From NCBI RefSeq assembly GCF_003545715.1, contig NZ_QVNU01000001.1, positions 620,001-684,000 on the forward strand: a DNA stretch of 64,000 nucleotides, written 5' to 3'. Under the pieces are notes generated by a model. It was not told the DNA's origin. It made no database searches and was given only the letters and a program-made list of their open reading frames with translations. Source of the stretch: Taibaiella koreensis. Its GTDB lineage: Bacteria; Bacteroidota; Bacteroidia; Chitinophagales; Chitinophagaceae. Positions 1-7,586 of this stretch are shown piece by piece. The position numbers and the translations under genes were made by a program. Every line of letters starts with the position of its first letter. Positions within the stretch are counted from its first letter, which is position 1.

Positions 1-710
1 CGGTGAATAAAGAGATCATACTGAAATCAAGAACGGAAACAACCCAGATCCTGGGTGAAGCGATCGGTAAGTGCAGCCAGCCGCCTGGGTTGTGGCTCAA
101 TTCCAGCACGGCCACGATATACCGGCATGCCGAGGACCGGCCGATGACGGAGGCGGAGGGCGAAATCGGCAACGGTTTTTCTGTGTCCGTAGCCAAAGCC
201 TGGGAAGAAGCCTTTTTTGCTTTTGAATGTCCGCATACCCGCCAGGTAGCCTTACGCATAGCCATCGTATTGGGAGCAGGCGGCGGTGTTATGGGGCCTT
301 ACCGCAATATGGTGCGCTGGGGTATGGGCGGCCGGCAGGGTAGCGGGCGCCAGCGGTTCAGCTGGATCCACATCGAAGACCTGTATCGTGCGATCAACTT
401 TGTCGCCCGGGAGAAAGCGCTCAGCGGCCCGGTTAATTGCGCTGCGCCCTTTCCCGTCACCAATAGCGAGCTGATGACCTTATTGCGGCGGCAACTGCAT
501 ATGCCGTTTGGCATTCCGGTGCCGGTATGGTTACTGAAGACCGGCGCCAGGCTTATCCATACCGAAACGGAGCTGGTGCTCAAAAGCCGCTGGGTATTGC
601 CGGAAAGGTTGCTGGCACAGGGTTTTGGGTTTCTGTATCCTCACCTGGATGCGGCCTTGGCACAGATCATCAACGGACAACCCACCGCGCCATTGCCGGA
701 AATATCGTAA
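1..710 (+). CDS. TIGR01777-type NAD-dependent epimerase, 5' end cut by window
   Basis: C-terminal part (about 235 residues) of a sugar-epimerase-like SDR protein of the TIGR01777/YfcH family with a DUF1731 tail. The reading frame is open at the window edge, and the N-terminal Rossmann glycine motif lies outside, so the GTG at 3 is probably an internal Val and not the start. Visible family features are NSSTATIYRHAEDRPMTE with the active-site YR, the FSVSVAKAWEEAFF helix, the LRIAIVLGAGGGVM segment, the RQRFSWIHIEDLYRAI motif, and a Pro-rich C-terminus after VLPERLLAQGFGF that corresponds to DUF1731. Members are predicted nucleotide-sugar-type oxidoreductases or epimerases of unknown substrate. 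The stop lies 70 nt before the lanthipeptide precursor on the same strand, so read-through is possible but not shown. Confidence 0.85.
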   Translation, partial: VNKEIILKSRTETTQILGEAIGKCSQPPGLWLNSSTATIYRHAEDRPMTEAEGEIGNGFSVSVAKAWEEAFFAFECPHTRQVALRIAIVLGAGGGVMGPYRNMVRWGMGGRQGSGRQRFSWIHIEDLYRAINFVAREKALSGPVNCAAPFPVTNSELMTLLRRQLHMPFGIPVPVWLLKTGARLIHTETELVLKSRWVLPERLLAQGFGFLYPHLDAALAQIINGQPTAPLPEIS

Positions 711-780
711 ATTACTGCTGCAAATGCCGAACATGCGGCCCAAGGCACGACAGGGCTGCTTTATCCAAACATCAGCAACA

Positions 781-1002
781 ATGAAGAAAACTAAAGTGAA
801 CATGGGCCGTCTGCAGCTGGCCAAGCAAAAGATCGCCAGCCTCGCACAGCAACAACTAGTTGGCGGTGAGACCAGGATCGGCAGATTTACGATTACCCGC
901 GAATGCGAGCTCCAGAGCGGCCACGACTGTGTCGTAGTAACCGGTACCTGTGCACAGAGCATCGGCGCCTGCACGCTCAACCCGGCTTATTCCGGTTGTT
1001 AA
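781..1002 (+). CDS. GG-leader lanthipeptide-type precursor peptide 1 (73 aa)
   Basis: Small peptide with the hallmarks of Bacteroidota class I lanthipeptide precursors. The Lys-rich leader carries an L-x-L-x-K-x-K-I motif (residues 11-18) and a Val-Gly-Gly processing site at residues 27-29. The 44-residue core contains five Cys (50-73 region dense) and about nine Ser/Thr. I chose the ATG at 781 because the upstream part of the frame is antisense/out-of-frame to the epimerase and the MKKTKV start is typical. The gene ends with Cys at the very C-terminus, as the other two precursors here do. No modification enzyme is adjacent on this strand; the nearest is the LanC-like gene about 3.8 kb away on the opposite strand. 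The assignment is by motif and composition; the product is unknown. Confidence 0.7.
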   Translation: MKKTKVNMGRLQLAKQKIASLAQQQLVGGETRIGRFTITRECELQSGHDCVVVTGTCAQSIGACTLNPAYSGC

Positions 1003-1029
1003 CCAGTACCGGACCAGCCTGAAAAGACA

Positions 1030-1060
1030 AAAGAGCAAAGCATCATCAGCTTTGCTCTTT
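1030..1060 (+). terminator. Hairpin after precursor 1, convergent with the flavoenzyme gene
   Basis: An 11-bp perfect inverted repeat (AAAGAGCAAAG / CTTTGCTCTTT) with a 9-nt loop lies 27 nt after the precursor stop and 20 nt before the end of the convergent gene. It has only a short T run on either side, so it is a plausible bidirectional terminator. Confidence 0.6.
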
Positions 1061-1080
1061 CCTTATAGGTGCCCGGTCGG

Positions 1081-2217
1081 TCAGGCATTCAAGGGCGATA
1101 GCAGGTAATGCTGCGCGGCGGTCATCGCATCGCGCCATACCTTATTCAGTTCTGTGCCCGGATCGAGTATGCTCATGCCACAAAGCGGGTAGAGGGCATT
1201 GATCAGGTCCCGGGCACTCCGGGCCGCGTTTTTGGCGGCGACGTCAAAGGTGCTCAACGCCTCAGGAGTAGCCTGTTGGTTATCTTCATATAGCTGCCAT
1301 ATTTCCCCGAGAGCAGTATACATCGCATCGCGGGCTTTAAGAAAAGACCGGCCCGCCGGTTCATAGATACTCCGGGCTACGGGGTTGTCCCGCAACAATT
1401 GTTCGCCATGCAAAGGCTTTTTCTTTTCCGCCAACTCTTCGTACAGCGCCATAAAGTGCAAGGCAATGCCCGTAAGCATACAGGCCATATCGATCACGGC
1501 CAACTGGGCAAAGGGAAAGCGGTACAAGGAGCCATTGGCAAATCCCGAAGCCTGTTGCAGATTGAATACATGCGTATCGGGCACAAAGATATCTCTGATC
1601 TCAAAATCGTTACTGGAAGTAGCTCTTAACCCTATGGCATTCCAATTGCGGTGATTCAGCACCTGTGCAGCCGGGACAATGAAAGAGCGGAACAAAGGTT
1701 CCCCTTCATGAGTGATGGCCGTACCGGCAGCATCATGCAGCCAGGCGTTGGCTGTAAAATGCGTGGCATGGTTGGCGCCGCTGGCATATTTCCAGCGGCC
1801 GGTAAGCAGGTACCCACCTTCTGTTTGGAGGGCCGTGCCCGATATAGCGCCGCTGCCGGCACAGCAGGTGCGGGAATCATTGAAAATAGCCGTGGCGGTA
1901 CCGGCATCGAAATAACCGGCAAACATGTTGGCGCCGGCGCCCAGGTTGACGCACCAGCCGGTATTGGCTTCGGCCCAGGCCAACGCCTCAAACCATCGTA
2001 CGGCCTCGGGTAGGCTCAGCTCAAGACCGCCGCAGGCACGGGGCACCATCAACTGGAACCATCGCCGCTCATAGATCAGGTCGAGTACAGGAGCTGGTAA
2101 GCTCCGCGCTTCTTCGGCCCGGAACGCATGCTCCCGGAGCAGGCGTATGGTACCGGCATCAAGCAAGGTAGCGGGATGGGCGACAGCTTGCGCCGAAAGA
2201 AGAGGAGATGTGGTCAT
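1081..2217 (-). CDS. Acyl-CoA-dehydrogenase-fold flavoprotein (378 aa)
   Basis: Member of the acyl-CoA dehydrogenase superfamily, close in layout to its HsaA/flavin-dependent monooxygenase branch. It has a helical N-terminal domain (FRAEEARSLPAPVLDLIYE, then WFQLMVPRACGGLELSL), a middle beta domain (GYLLTGRWKYASGANHATHF, typical of the G-x-W-x-(F/Y)-x-S-G motif), and a C-terminal helical domain with AAKNAARSARDLINALY and PLCGMSILD. The canonical catalytic Glu of fatty acyl dehydrogenases is not obvious, which fits an oxygenase or an oxidase of small molecules. The ATG is only 2 nt after the stop of the TonB-dependent receptor, so the two should be one transcript under the TPP riboswitch. A role in thiamine or thiamine-precursor processing is an inference from that context. 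Confidence 0.75.
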   Translation of the reverse strand: MTTSPLLSAQAVAHPATLLDAGTIRLLREHAFRAEEARSLPAPVLDLIYERRWFQLMVPRACGGLELSLPEAVRWFEALAWAEANTGWCVNLGAGANMFAGYFDAGTATAIFNDSRTCCAGSGAISGTALQTEGGYLLTGRWKYASGANHATHFTANAWLHDAAGTAITHEGEPLFRSFIVPAAQVLNHRNWNAIGLRATSSNDFEIRDIFVPDTHVFNLQQASGFANGSLYRFPFAQLAVIDMACMLTGIALHFMALYEELAEKKKPLHGEQLLRDNPVARSIYEPAGRSFLKARDAMYTALGEIWQLYEDNQQATPEALSTFDVAAKNAARSARDLINALYPLCGMSILDPGTELNKVWRDAMTAAQHYLLSPLNA

Positions 2218-2219
2218 AC

Positions 2220-4445
2220 TTAAAAACGGATATTCAGCGCCAGCAGAAAATTGGTGCCGGCCTGGGGGAAATAATAATTCTCGGTGCTCAATGTACCATC
2301 TTCCTTATAGCTGAAGGTGTAGCCGCTGCTTTCATACTTCTTGTTCAGCACATTGTTCAGCGCCAGCGAAAGGCCTATCTCTTTTACAAAAGAAGGTTGT
2401 ATGGTATAGCGCAACCGCAGGTCGCAAAGCCCGTAAGGATCGATGCTCCGGTCTTTATTGGAGGTATTGTCCAGGTATTGCCGGCCCACATATTTTCCCA
2501 TAACATCGACAAAGAACTGCTGCTGCTGCAACAGCTTGCGGAAGGGTTCTACGGTAGCCGTTCCGCCCGCGATTACAGACGGTGCAAAGGCAATGTCGGT
2601 TTCTTTGTAGCTGTTTTTGATCTGGATATTGGTGTCATAATCGTCGATATACTCATCAAAATCCAGGATACGGTTGCGGGATAGGGTGGCATTGGCTTGT
2701 AGCCGCAGCCAGCCGGCAGGTGTGGCAGCGGCCATCAGCTCGATGCCGGCGCGGTAGCTCTTAGGGGTATTGGTGCGGGTAGCGGTACCCACGTCATTGA
2801 TCTTGCCGGTAGGGATCAATTGGTTGTGGTAGTACATGTAGTATAGGTTGGCGCCTGCCTCCCATTGTTTACCCCGGTATTGGTAGCCCAGCTCTCCGTC
2901 ATACAGGGTTTCCTGCTTGGGTGCCTGTGCAGGGGAGGCTTCGAAATCGTCGCGGTTCGGTTCTTTGTTGGCTATGGCAAAAGAGCCGTAGAGCTTGCTT
3001 TCCGCATTGTTGGCATGGTTGCGGATATAGCTGAGCCCCGCTTTGGGATTGATAAAATTAAAATTGGTACGGGGCATCAGGTCGGGGTTTTTGCGGAAAC
3101 CGTTGATCTCGTAGCGGACCATGCGGTACTGAAGGTCGCCAAAGAGATACAGATGCGTCCCTATCTGCTGCTGCAGCTTGGCATAGATGTTGAAATCGCC
3201 TTTGAACGAGGTGAGGTTGTAATAACGATAATTGACCGGAACACCGTAGTCAGCCCAGGTTACGAAGCCATAGTGCTTGCCATCGTAGCGGGTATAGGCG
3301 CCGCCCAGTATCAATTGGGTCTTCTCTTTTTTATAGTTCAGGGAATAGATGCCGCCATAGTAATAATTGTCCAGCCACAACCTGTGGGTAAGATCGGTAG
3401 TCGCTAAGGTATCGCCTTTAGGCGTCACGAATGCCGGGCGGTTGTAATCGGAAAGCGGGTCCTGGAGCCGGTACTCGTTATAAAATCCTTTTCCCCGTGT
3501 AAGGAACAGGCCGGCATGAACACTCCACTGCTCGTCGAAGCGATGGTCGAAGAACAGCTGGTAATAGTCCTGCTGGTAATTGTCGGTCTGGTCGTCATAA
3601 TAGTTGCCGTCGGCCATCAGGCCCAGGCTATTGAAGCGGCGATTGGTCTTTAGCGAATCCTTCAGAATTCCGTTCCAGGCTTGTTGTGTACGCTCCGTAC
3701 CGGTAAAGAGGTTGAACTTAAGCGCCGTTCTTTCATCTTTGGATGTCCAGCCCGCAATGAATTGCAGGGCCTTCAGATCGGAGGATGAGCGGTCCACATA
3801 ACCGTCGGAGCTTATCTTCGACGCTCTTACATCAAACTGGAAGCCGCCTTTCAACAGGCCACTGCCTGCACGCACCGTATGTTTCCAGGTGTTGTAGGAG
3901 CCATAGCTATTGTTGACCTCGGCATAAGCCTTCTTTTCCTGCTGAAGATTACTCAGGTTTACCGATGCTCCGAAAGCACCGGCGCCGTTGGTCGACGAGC
4001 CTACGCCTCTCTGTATCTGTATCGAATTGGTCGAGGAAAGCAGATCGGGGAAATCGACGAAGATCGCCGCCTGCGATTCGGCATCGTTCACGGGAATACC
4101 GTTGATCGTAAAATTGATGCGGGAATCGTCGGTACCCCTGATGCGCATGCTGGTATAACCCACACCGGCGCCGGCATTGGAGCTGATCACCACAGAAGGG
4201 GTCAGGTTCAGCAAGTAGGGAATGTCCTGACCCAGGTTAGCCTGGCGAATATCTTTTTCCTTAATATTGGCGACGGCAAAAGGCGCTTTGTCGCCCACAC
4301 GTACGGCGCTTACCTCAACCGGTATCAGCTCCTGTTGCCGGTCTAAAGTAGAGATGCTGTCCTTCTCCTGCGCATAAGTACTCAAGCTGGCACAGAGGGC
4401 ACCCAGCAGGCTTAAGGTTCTTGGTCGAATGTTCATCATAGTCAC
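2220..4445 (-). CDS. TonB-dependent receptor, probable thiamine uptake
   Basis: Outer-membrane beta-barrel receptor of 741 residues. It has a signal peptide (roughly residues 1-25, ending ...STYAQ), a short TonB-box-like stretch near 41-50, a plug domain at about 55-165 (QDIPYLLNLTPSVV, then RIRGTDDSRINFTINGIPVN, then GVGSSTNGAGAFGASVN), and a barrel ending in ...LLALNIRF with the terminal Phe recognised by the Bam machinery. No carboxypeptidase-like N-terminal domain is present. The substrate call comes from the TPP riboswitch 118 nt upstream. In Bacteroidota, TPP-riboswitch-controlled TonB receptors are the outer-membrane step of thiamine import. No PnuT or ThiP-like inner-membrane partner lies beside it. 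The downstream flavoenzyme follows after 2 nt. Alternative ATGs exist at residues 3 and 4. Confidence 0.9.
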   Translation of the reverse strand: MTMMNIRPRTLSLLGALCASLSTYAQEKDSISTLDRQQELIPVEVSAVRVGDKAPFAVANIKEKDIRQANLGQDIPYLLNLTPSVVISSNAGAGVGYTSMRIRGTDDSRINFTINGIPVNDAESQAAIFVDFPDLLSSTNSIQIQRGVGSSTNGAGAFGASVNLSNLQQEKKAYAEVNNSYGSYNTWKHTVRAGSGLLKGGFQFDVRASKISSDGYVDRSSSDLKALQFIAGWTSKDERTALKFNLFTGTERTQQAWNGILKDSLKTNRRFNSLGLMADGNYYDDQTDNYQQDYYQLFFDHRFDEQWSVHAGLFLTRGKGFYNEYRLQDPLSDYNRPAFVTPKGDTLATTDLTHRLWLDNYYYGGIYSLNYKKEKTQLILGGAYTRYDGKHYGFVTWADYGVPVNYRYYNLTSFKGDFNIYAKLQQQIGTHLYLFGDLQYRMVRYEINGFRKNPDLMPRTNFNFINPKAGLSYIRNHANNAESKLYGSFAIANKEPNRDDFEASPAQAPKQETLYDGELGYQYRGKQWEAGANLYYMYYHNQLIPTGKINDVGTATRTNTPKSYRAGIELMAAATPAGWLRLQANATLSRNRILDFDEYIDDYDTNIQIKNSYKETDIAFAPSVIAGGTATVEPFRKLLQQQQFFVDVMGKYVGRQYLDNTSNKDRSIDPYGLCDLRLRYTIQPSFVKEIGLSLALNNVLNKKYESSGYTFSYKEDGTLSTENYYFPQAGTNFLLALNIRF

Positions 4446-4563
4446 ACAAATTTGATATACTCATTCCTGCTCCGCTTCCGGCGGAACAACAATTACAGAC
4501 CCCATAATGCATCGCTGCAGAAGGATACTGAATACAAGAAGGTAAGTTGTGGGGAAAACCAGT

Positions 4564-4646
4564 GCTTACCTTTCCTAACCGGCATTATCCGGTCCAGGTT
4601 CTACGGGTATAATCTCAGCCTGATCAGTAAGGCACCCCGAGGTTGC
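4564..4646 (-). promoter_or_regulatory. TPP riboswitch (THI element) upstream of the TonB receptor
   Basis: Read on the minus strand, the element holds the conserved GGGGTGCC, GGCTGAGATTATACCC, GTAGAACCTG and GGATAATGCCGG blocks of the TPP aptamer in the right order. A P1-like closing pairing forms between 4640-4646 and 4564-4571. The receptor start is 118 nt downstream. TPP binding would normally switch expression off, which matches a thiamine-uptake gene. Confidence 0.95.
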
Positions 4647-4689
4647 TTTAGTAGCAAGTAGAAAGAACAGGCCTTGACCTGCTCCGGTG

Positions 4690-4721
4690 CAAAAGTAATA
4701 TTTCCCGGCCGGGAATTCAAA
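4690..4721 (-). promoter_or_regulatory. Bacteroidota promoter driving the TPP riboswitch-receptor transcript
   Basis: On the minus strand there is TTTG (4718-4721), a 20-nt spacer and TACTTTTG (4690-4697). This is an exact match to the TTTG-N19/21-TAnnTTTG consensus. Transcription would start about 7 nt later, roughly 35 nt before the aptamer. Confidence 0.8.
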
Positions 4722-4787
4722 TCAACGCGCAAATGCGCGGTTTTTTGACGAAGGAAGAAAACGGAAGCTATCAATGGTGTATTTGTT

Positions 4788-6062
4788 TCAGGAAACCGGC
4801 ATGCTCAGGTCGGTCAGCAGACAGGTATCCCAGTGTAGCTTGGTATTGGTAATCCGGGAGTGAAGGGCCAGCAGGATGCCGGGCAGGCCGTTCAGCAGGG
4901 TGAAATTCTCCATGAACATCACTTCCTCCCCGGTTTCATTATAAAAGAAAAAAGGATATCCGGCCAGGAAGCGATCGCTTTTTTCGATCGAAAAAGTAAG
5001 ATCGTACCAATAGTTGGCCGCCTGATCAAATGCTTTTACCGAGGTCGCCTGGAACAGGCGGTGGTACATATGCGCCAGACCAGAGGTGCCATGGCAAAAG
5101 CTGATATCATGAAGCGGAGCAGAAGGATGGCGGGCCACACCCGCGTCGTCGAGCCGCCTTTGGGTACTTTTGAGCGCGATGCGGATCGCTTCATCCCGCC
5201 ATCGTGGCATATCCATTGCAGCGGCGGCGTGCAACAAGGCAAAGGCAATGCCGAGGTCGCCGTAACACCAGGCTAGGCGGGCAGGACCGCCATAGCCGAG
5301 GAAGGGCGGAAAAGATGCTGTTTCAGAGTAGACTTCCTGCCGCAGCAACCATTGGACGCTCTGCATAATCAGCTTCTTCGATTTCCTGATCGCAATACCG
5401 GCAGCATGTATTTTGCAGAGAAGGATAATAAGTGAGGGCATGCCGTGGGCCAGGCCCAGGTTGATCACCGCTTTGCTGCCGTTGTCAAAATCAAGATCGA
5501 GCCAGTACAGGCCACCTTCCGCGTCGGTTATTTCCATTTGTTCGAGTTGTGTTACTACGGCCGTCAAAGCTTTATGGCGTTTACGGTTTACCGGCGCTTC
5601 GAGCAAAGCCACCGCCTTACCGGCAAAGCCGCCAAGCAAATCGTAATCTCCGGCTTCGAAGTCTTGTTGCAACGATGCGATCACCAGGTCTTCGATATCT
5701 TTTACCGAAGGAAAGCTGGCGTCGATCAGCTCCATTCGTCTCAGATGATGGTATAGCCACAGGAAGCCGGAGACACCGCCACACAAGCCTGCGCCCAGAT
5801 GGTCTTCCTGGAGGCTTTCAAGGCATCGCAGCAGCAGGTCCTGTACGTAAGCCAGGTAAGGCTCGTGATGGTAATACCGGTACAAATGCGCGAAAGTGAG
5901 GCACATTTCCATCGTTTCCTGGAAATAGAATTCGGAGCTGCGCTCGTGGATACGGTCCCGTTGTTGCAGGATATCGTCGGCATGCTGTCGCAGCAACAGC
6001 GCAGGATCATCTGTCCAGGCCTTTGTTGTAGCCGGGTTAATGGGTGCAGGATGGGATCGCAT
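4788..6062 (-). CDS. LanC-like lanthionine cyclase (424 aa)
   Basis: Zinc-dependent cyclase that joins Cys thiols to dehydroalanine/dehydrobutyrine in lanthipeptides. It shows the repeated GxxG helices of the alpha/alpha barrel (GLCGGVSG at 92-99, LAHGMP at 204-209, NGLPGILLAL at 391-400). All three zinc ligands are present: Cys266 in WCYGDLG, and Cys323 and His324 in FCHGTSG. Length is normal for stand-alone class I LanC. It follows the precursor at 6144-6326 on the same strand after 81 nt that hold a strong hairpin. There is no LanB dehydratase next to it, so it must act with an enzyme encoded elsewhere, or on peptides dehydrated by a distant LanB. Its expression would be joined to the upstream TPP riboswitch if no internal promoter exists. 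Confidence 0.9.
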   Translation of the reverse strand: MRSHPAPINPATTKAWTDDPALLLRQHADDILQQRDRIHERSSEFYFQETMEMCLTFAHLYRYYHHEPYLAYVQDLLLRCLESLQEDHLGAGLCGGVSGFLWLYHHLRRMELIDASFPSVKDIEDLVIASLQQDFEAGDYDLLGGFAGKAVALLEAPVNRKRHKALTAVVTQLEQMEITDAEGGLYWLDLDFDNGSKAVINLGLAHGMPSLIILLCKIHAAGIAIRKSKKLIMQSVQWLLRQEVYSETASFPPFLGYGGPARLAWCYGDLGIAFALLHAAAAMDMPRWRDEAIRIALKSTQRRLDDAGVARHPSAPLHDISFCHGTSGLAHMYHRLFQATSVKAFDQAANYWYDLTFSIEKSDRFLAGYPFFFYNETGEEVMFMENFTLLNGLPGILLALHSRITNTKLHWDTCLLTDLSMPVS

Positions 6063-6080
6063 AAGTTAGGATACGTGTAA

Positions 6081-6126
6081 GACACACGGTTAAGAACCCC
6101 TCCGGATGGGTTCCTAACCGTGTGTC
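6081..6126 (-). other. Strong hairpin between precursor 2 and lanC
   Basis: Inverted repeat with 12 bp (GACACACGGTTA / TAACCGTGTGTC), one mismatch, then 6 more bp (GAACCC / GGGTTC) around an 8-nt loop. It begins 18 nt after the precursor stop. No U-tract follows on the minus strand, so it could be an RNA-stabilising or partial-termination element that keeps precursor mRNA in excess over the cyclase, an arrangement common between lanA and its downstream genes. Confidence 0.7.
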
Positions 6127-6143
6127 ATCATAAACGGGATGGC

Positions 6144-6326
6144 TTAGCAGGGTGCGCAGGAGCAAACACAGCCGCCCTGGCGGACTACCTGTGTCATCGC
6201 CCTGTGCGACGGTGCAAAGCAGGTTACAGTGGCTCCGCCCTGAACTTTTTCACTGTTGGATTTGCTCATGGACAGAACGGTGCTCTTGTTTAAAGAGATT
6301 TTACCGGCATTTGGTTTCTTTTTCAT
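6144..6326 (-). CDS. GG-leader lanthipeptide-type precursor peptide 2 (60 aa)
   Basis: Precursor of the Bacteroidota class I lanthipeptide type, directly upstream of the LanC-like cyclase. The leader is MKKKPNAGKISLNKSTVLSM and the Gln-Gly-Gly cleavage site is at residues 29-31. The predicted core is 29 residues with five Cys, four of them in the last eight residues (GCVCSCAPC), and five Ser/Thr, which is a one-to-one ratio suited to (methyl)lanthionine rings. I prefer the ATG at 6326 over the in-frame start at 6368 because the MKKK start gives a family-typical leader. The aptamer of the second TPP riboswitch ends 292 nt upstream. The genuine product and ring pattern are unknown. Confidence 0.8.
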   Translation of the reverse strand: MKKKPNAGKISLNKSTVLSMSKSNSEKVQGGATVTCFAPSHRAMTQVVRQGGCVCSCAPC

Positions 6327-6618
6327 ACAAAATGGTCTTACAATTTTAAAAGAATACACCTTCTTCAAGGCGAGGTGCTTTAGCCTGCTGATCAGTATCT
6401 ATTGCCGTGGGCTTTGTTACATATACGGGTACATACAACCATTGCTGCGGGGTATAAGCAGCAGCGTGTATGCCTCAATGTTTTGGGGAGTGCTGTGGAA
6501 AAAGAATGCCGTAAAACAAACAGGTAAAATGGAGTGGAGGAGATCACGGCATTTGCCGGAGATCAATGCTGTTGTATGAATGGCCTATGTCCAATTGCGC
6601 AAACGCAGCTTACATTAA
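6327..6618 (-). other. Untranslated stretch between TPP riboswitch 2 and precursor 2
   Basis: A 292-nt interval with no recognisable gene. On the minus strand there are only short frames with early stops, two small hairpins (GCGTTTGCGC and CGGCAAATGCCG) just after the aptamer, and no clear GC hairpin plus U-tract. I see no good TAnnTTTG promoter immediately before the precursor, so transcription from the riboswitch promoter remains the simplest reading. It could also be the scar of a lost thiamine gene. Confidence 0.45.
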
Positions 6619-6695
6619 TGTTCGCTCCCCACGCCAGTATTACCTGGATCGAGTTCTACGGGTATAATCTCAGCCTTTAGGCACCCCAGAAAACA
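6619..6695 (-). promoter_or_regulatory. TPP riboswitch (THI element) upstream of the lanthipeptide precursor
   Basis: A second full aptamer on the minus strand, with GGGGTGCC, GGCTGAGATTATACCC, GTAGAAC and CCAGGTAATACTGGCGTGGGG blocks. P1 is intact: AGAAAACA at 6688-6695 on the plus strand corresponds to UGUUUUCU, pairing with the AGCGAACA side (6619-6626) with one internal mismatch. The core sequence GATTATACCCGTAGAAC is identical to riboswitch 1, so the two probably arose by duplication or share recent ancestry. The first gene downstream is precursor 2. Confidence 0.9.
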
Positions 6696-6704
6696 TTGTT
6701 ATTT

Positions 6705-6712
6705 CAAAAGTA
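6705..6712 (-). promoter_or_regulatory. -7 element for TPP riboswitch 2
   Basis: The minus strand carries TACTTTTG, the same -7 octamer as in front of riboswitch 1, about 10 nt before the aptamer P1. No good TTTG is found 19-21 nt further upstream, so this promoter looks weaker than promoter 1. Confidence 0.5.
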
Positions 6713-6851
6713 TGAGAATTTTTGAATAAGTGCCGCCCCTTTTGAAAAATATTTCAAAAACAGGTATATTTATTAGCCTTTTGCCGATTTCTACGGATAG
6801 GATATAAAGTCTTCGTGGCAATAGGGACAAATCCCGGAATACAGAGAAAAA

Positions 6852-7511
6852 CTAGGCTGCGTTGCGGCCCATGGCAACACGTTTGCCGATGCGATAGGCC
6901 AGGTAAGAGAGCGGAATAGCAGCCACGACGTCGATGGTATAATGAACGTGCTGCACCAGCACCAGAGAACCCACGATGACAGTAGAGATCAACGCCAGCT
7001 TTTTGTCACGGGGCTTCAGCAGGCAGAGGAAATACAGGAACTGTGATGAAACATGGCCCGAAAAAAACAGATCCTTGGTCACGAACGAACTTTTGTTGCC
7101 ATAAAAAAAGTTGGACAGCGGATCGACCAATGGGATCAGGCCATGAGGCGGATTGAGCGGGATAAGCGAAATGGTGAGCATCCGCATCAGCGTCAGCACG
7201 ATAAAGCCGTAGAGGCCTACCAGGAACAGCATCGGATTGCGGATACACCGGATGATCATGAGCAGGGTAATGCCCCAGATGCAAACGAAGATCGGGACAG
7301 AAACATCTGCCGGTTTGAGATGATCGACAATGAAATCTTTCAGCAGATAACCGTCCCTCTGTTCAATATGCTGGAAAAAGAAAGGAAATGCAAACAGGAT
7401 CGCGGCAAAAATAAGAGATATTACGAGCAGCCTGATCTTGAAGCTATCTGCTTTCACTGCTTCTTTCCAGGTCAGGGCCGGTAGGGTATTATTTTCTTTA
7501 AAGGACAACAT
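6852..7511 (-). CDS. PAP2-like / sphingomyelin-synthase-like membrane phosphatase
   Basis: Integral membrane protein of about 219 residues with roughly five or six hydrophobic helices. It contains the phosphatase catalytic blocks of the PAP2 superfamily: KDLFFSGHVSSQF (SGH motif with the first catalytic His) and HVHYTIDVVAAIPL (HYxxD motif with the second His). The N-terminal KxxxRP block is not obvious, as in the sphingomyelin-synthase-like C-terminal family (PF14360). The likely chemistry is transfer or hydrolysis of a lipid phosphate head group. I chose the ATG at 7511 over a GTG at 7520. It is monocistronic, with riboswitch 2 beginning about 150 nt after its stop on the same strand. Confidence 0.75.
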   Translation of the reverse strand: MLSFKENNTLPALTWKEAVKADSFKIRLLVISLIFAAILFAFPFFFQHIEQRDGYLLKDFIVDHLKPADVSVPIFVCIWGITLLMIIRCIRNPMLFLVGLYGFIVLTLMRMLTISLIPLNPPHGLIPLVDPLSNFFYGNKSSFVTKDLFFSGHVSSQFLYFLCLLKPRDKKLALISTVIVGSLVLVQHVHYTIDVVAAIPLSYLAYRIGKRVAMGRNAA

Positions 7512-7586
7512 GCGACACACAGGGATACTTCACATCCGGACAGCTAATATTATGTCCGTATTAAATTTTAGCATGCAAAGATGCAA

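Noticed and set aside
6256-6579. 107-residue plus-strand frame antisense to precursor 2 and the riboswitch leader
   Set aside because: It covers the antisense of a GG-leader precursor and non-coding leader, has no domain, and has poor codon use.
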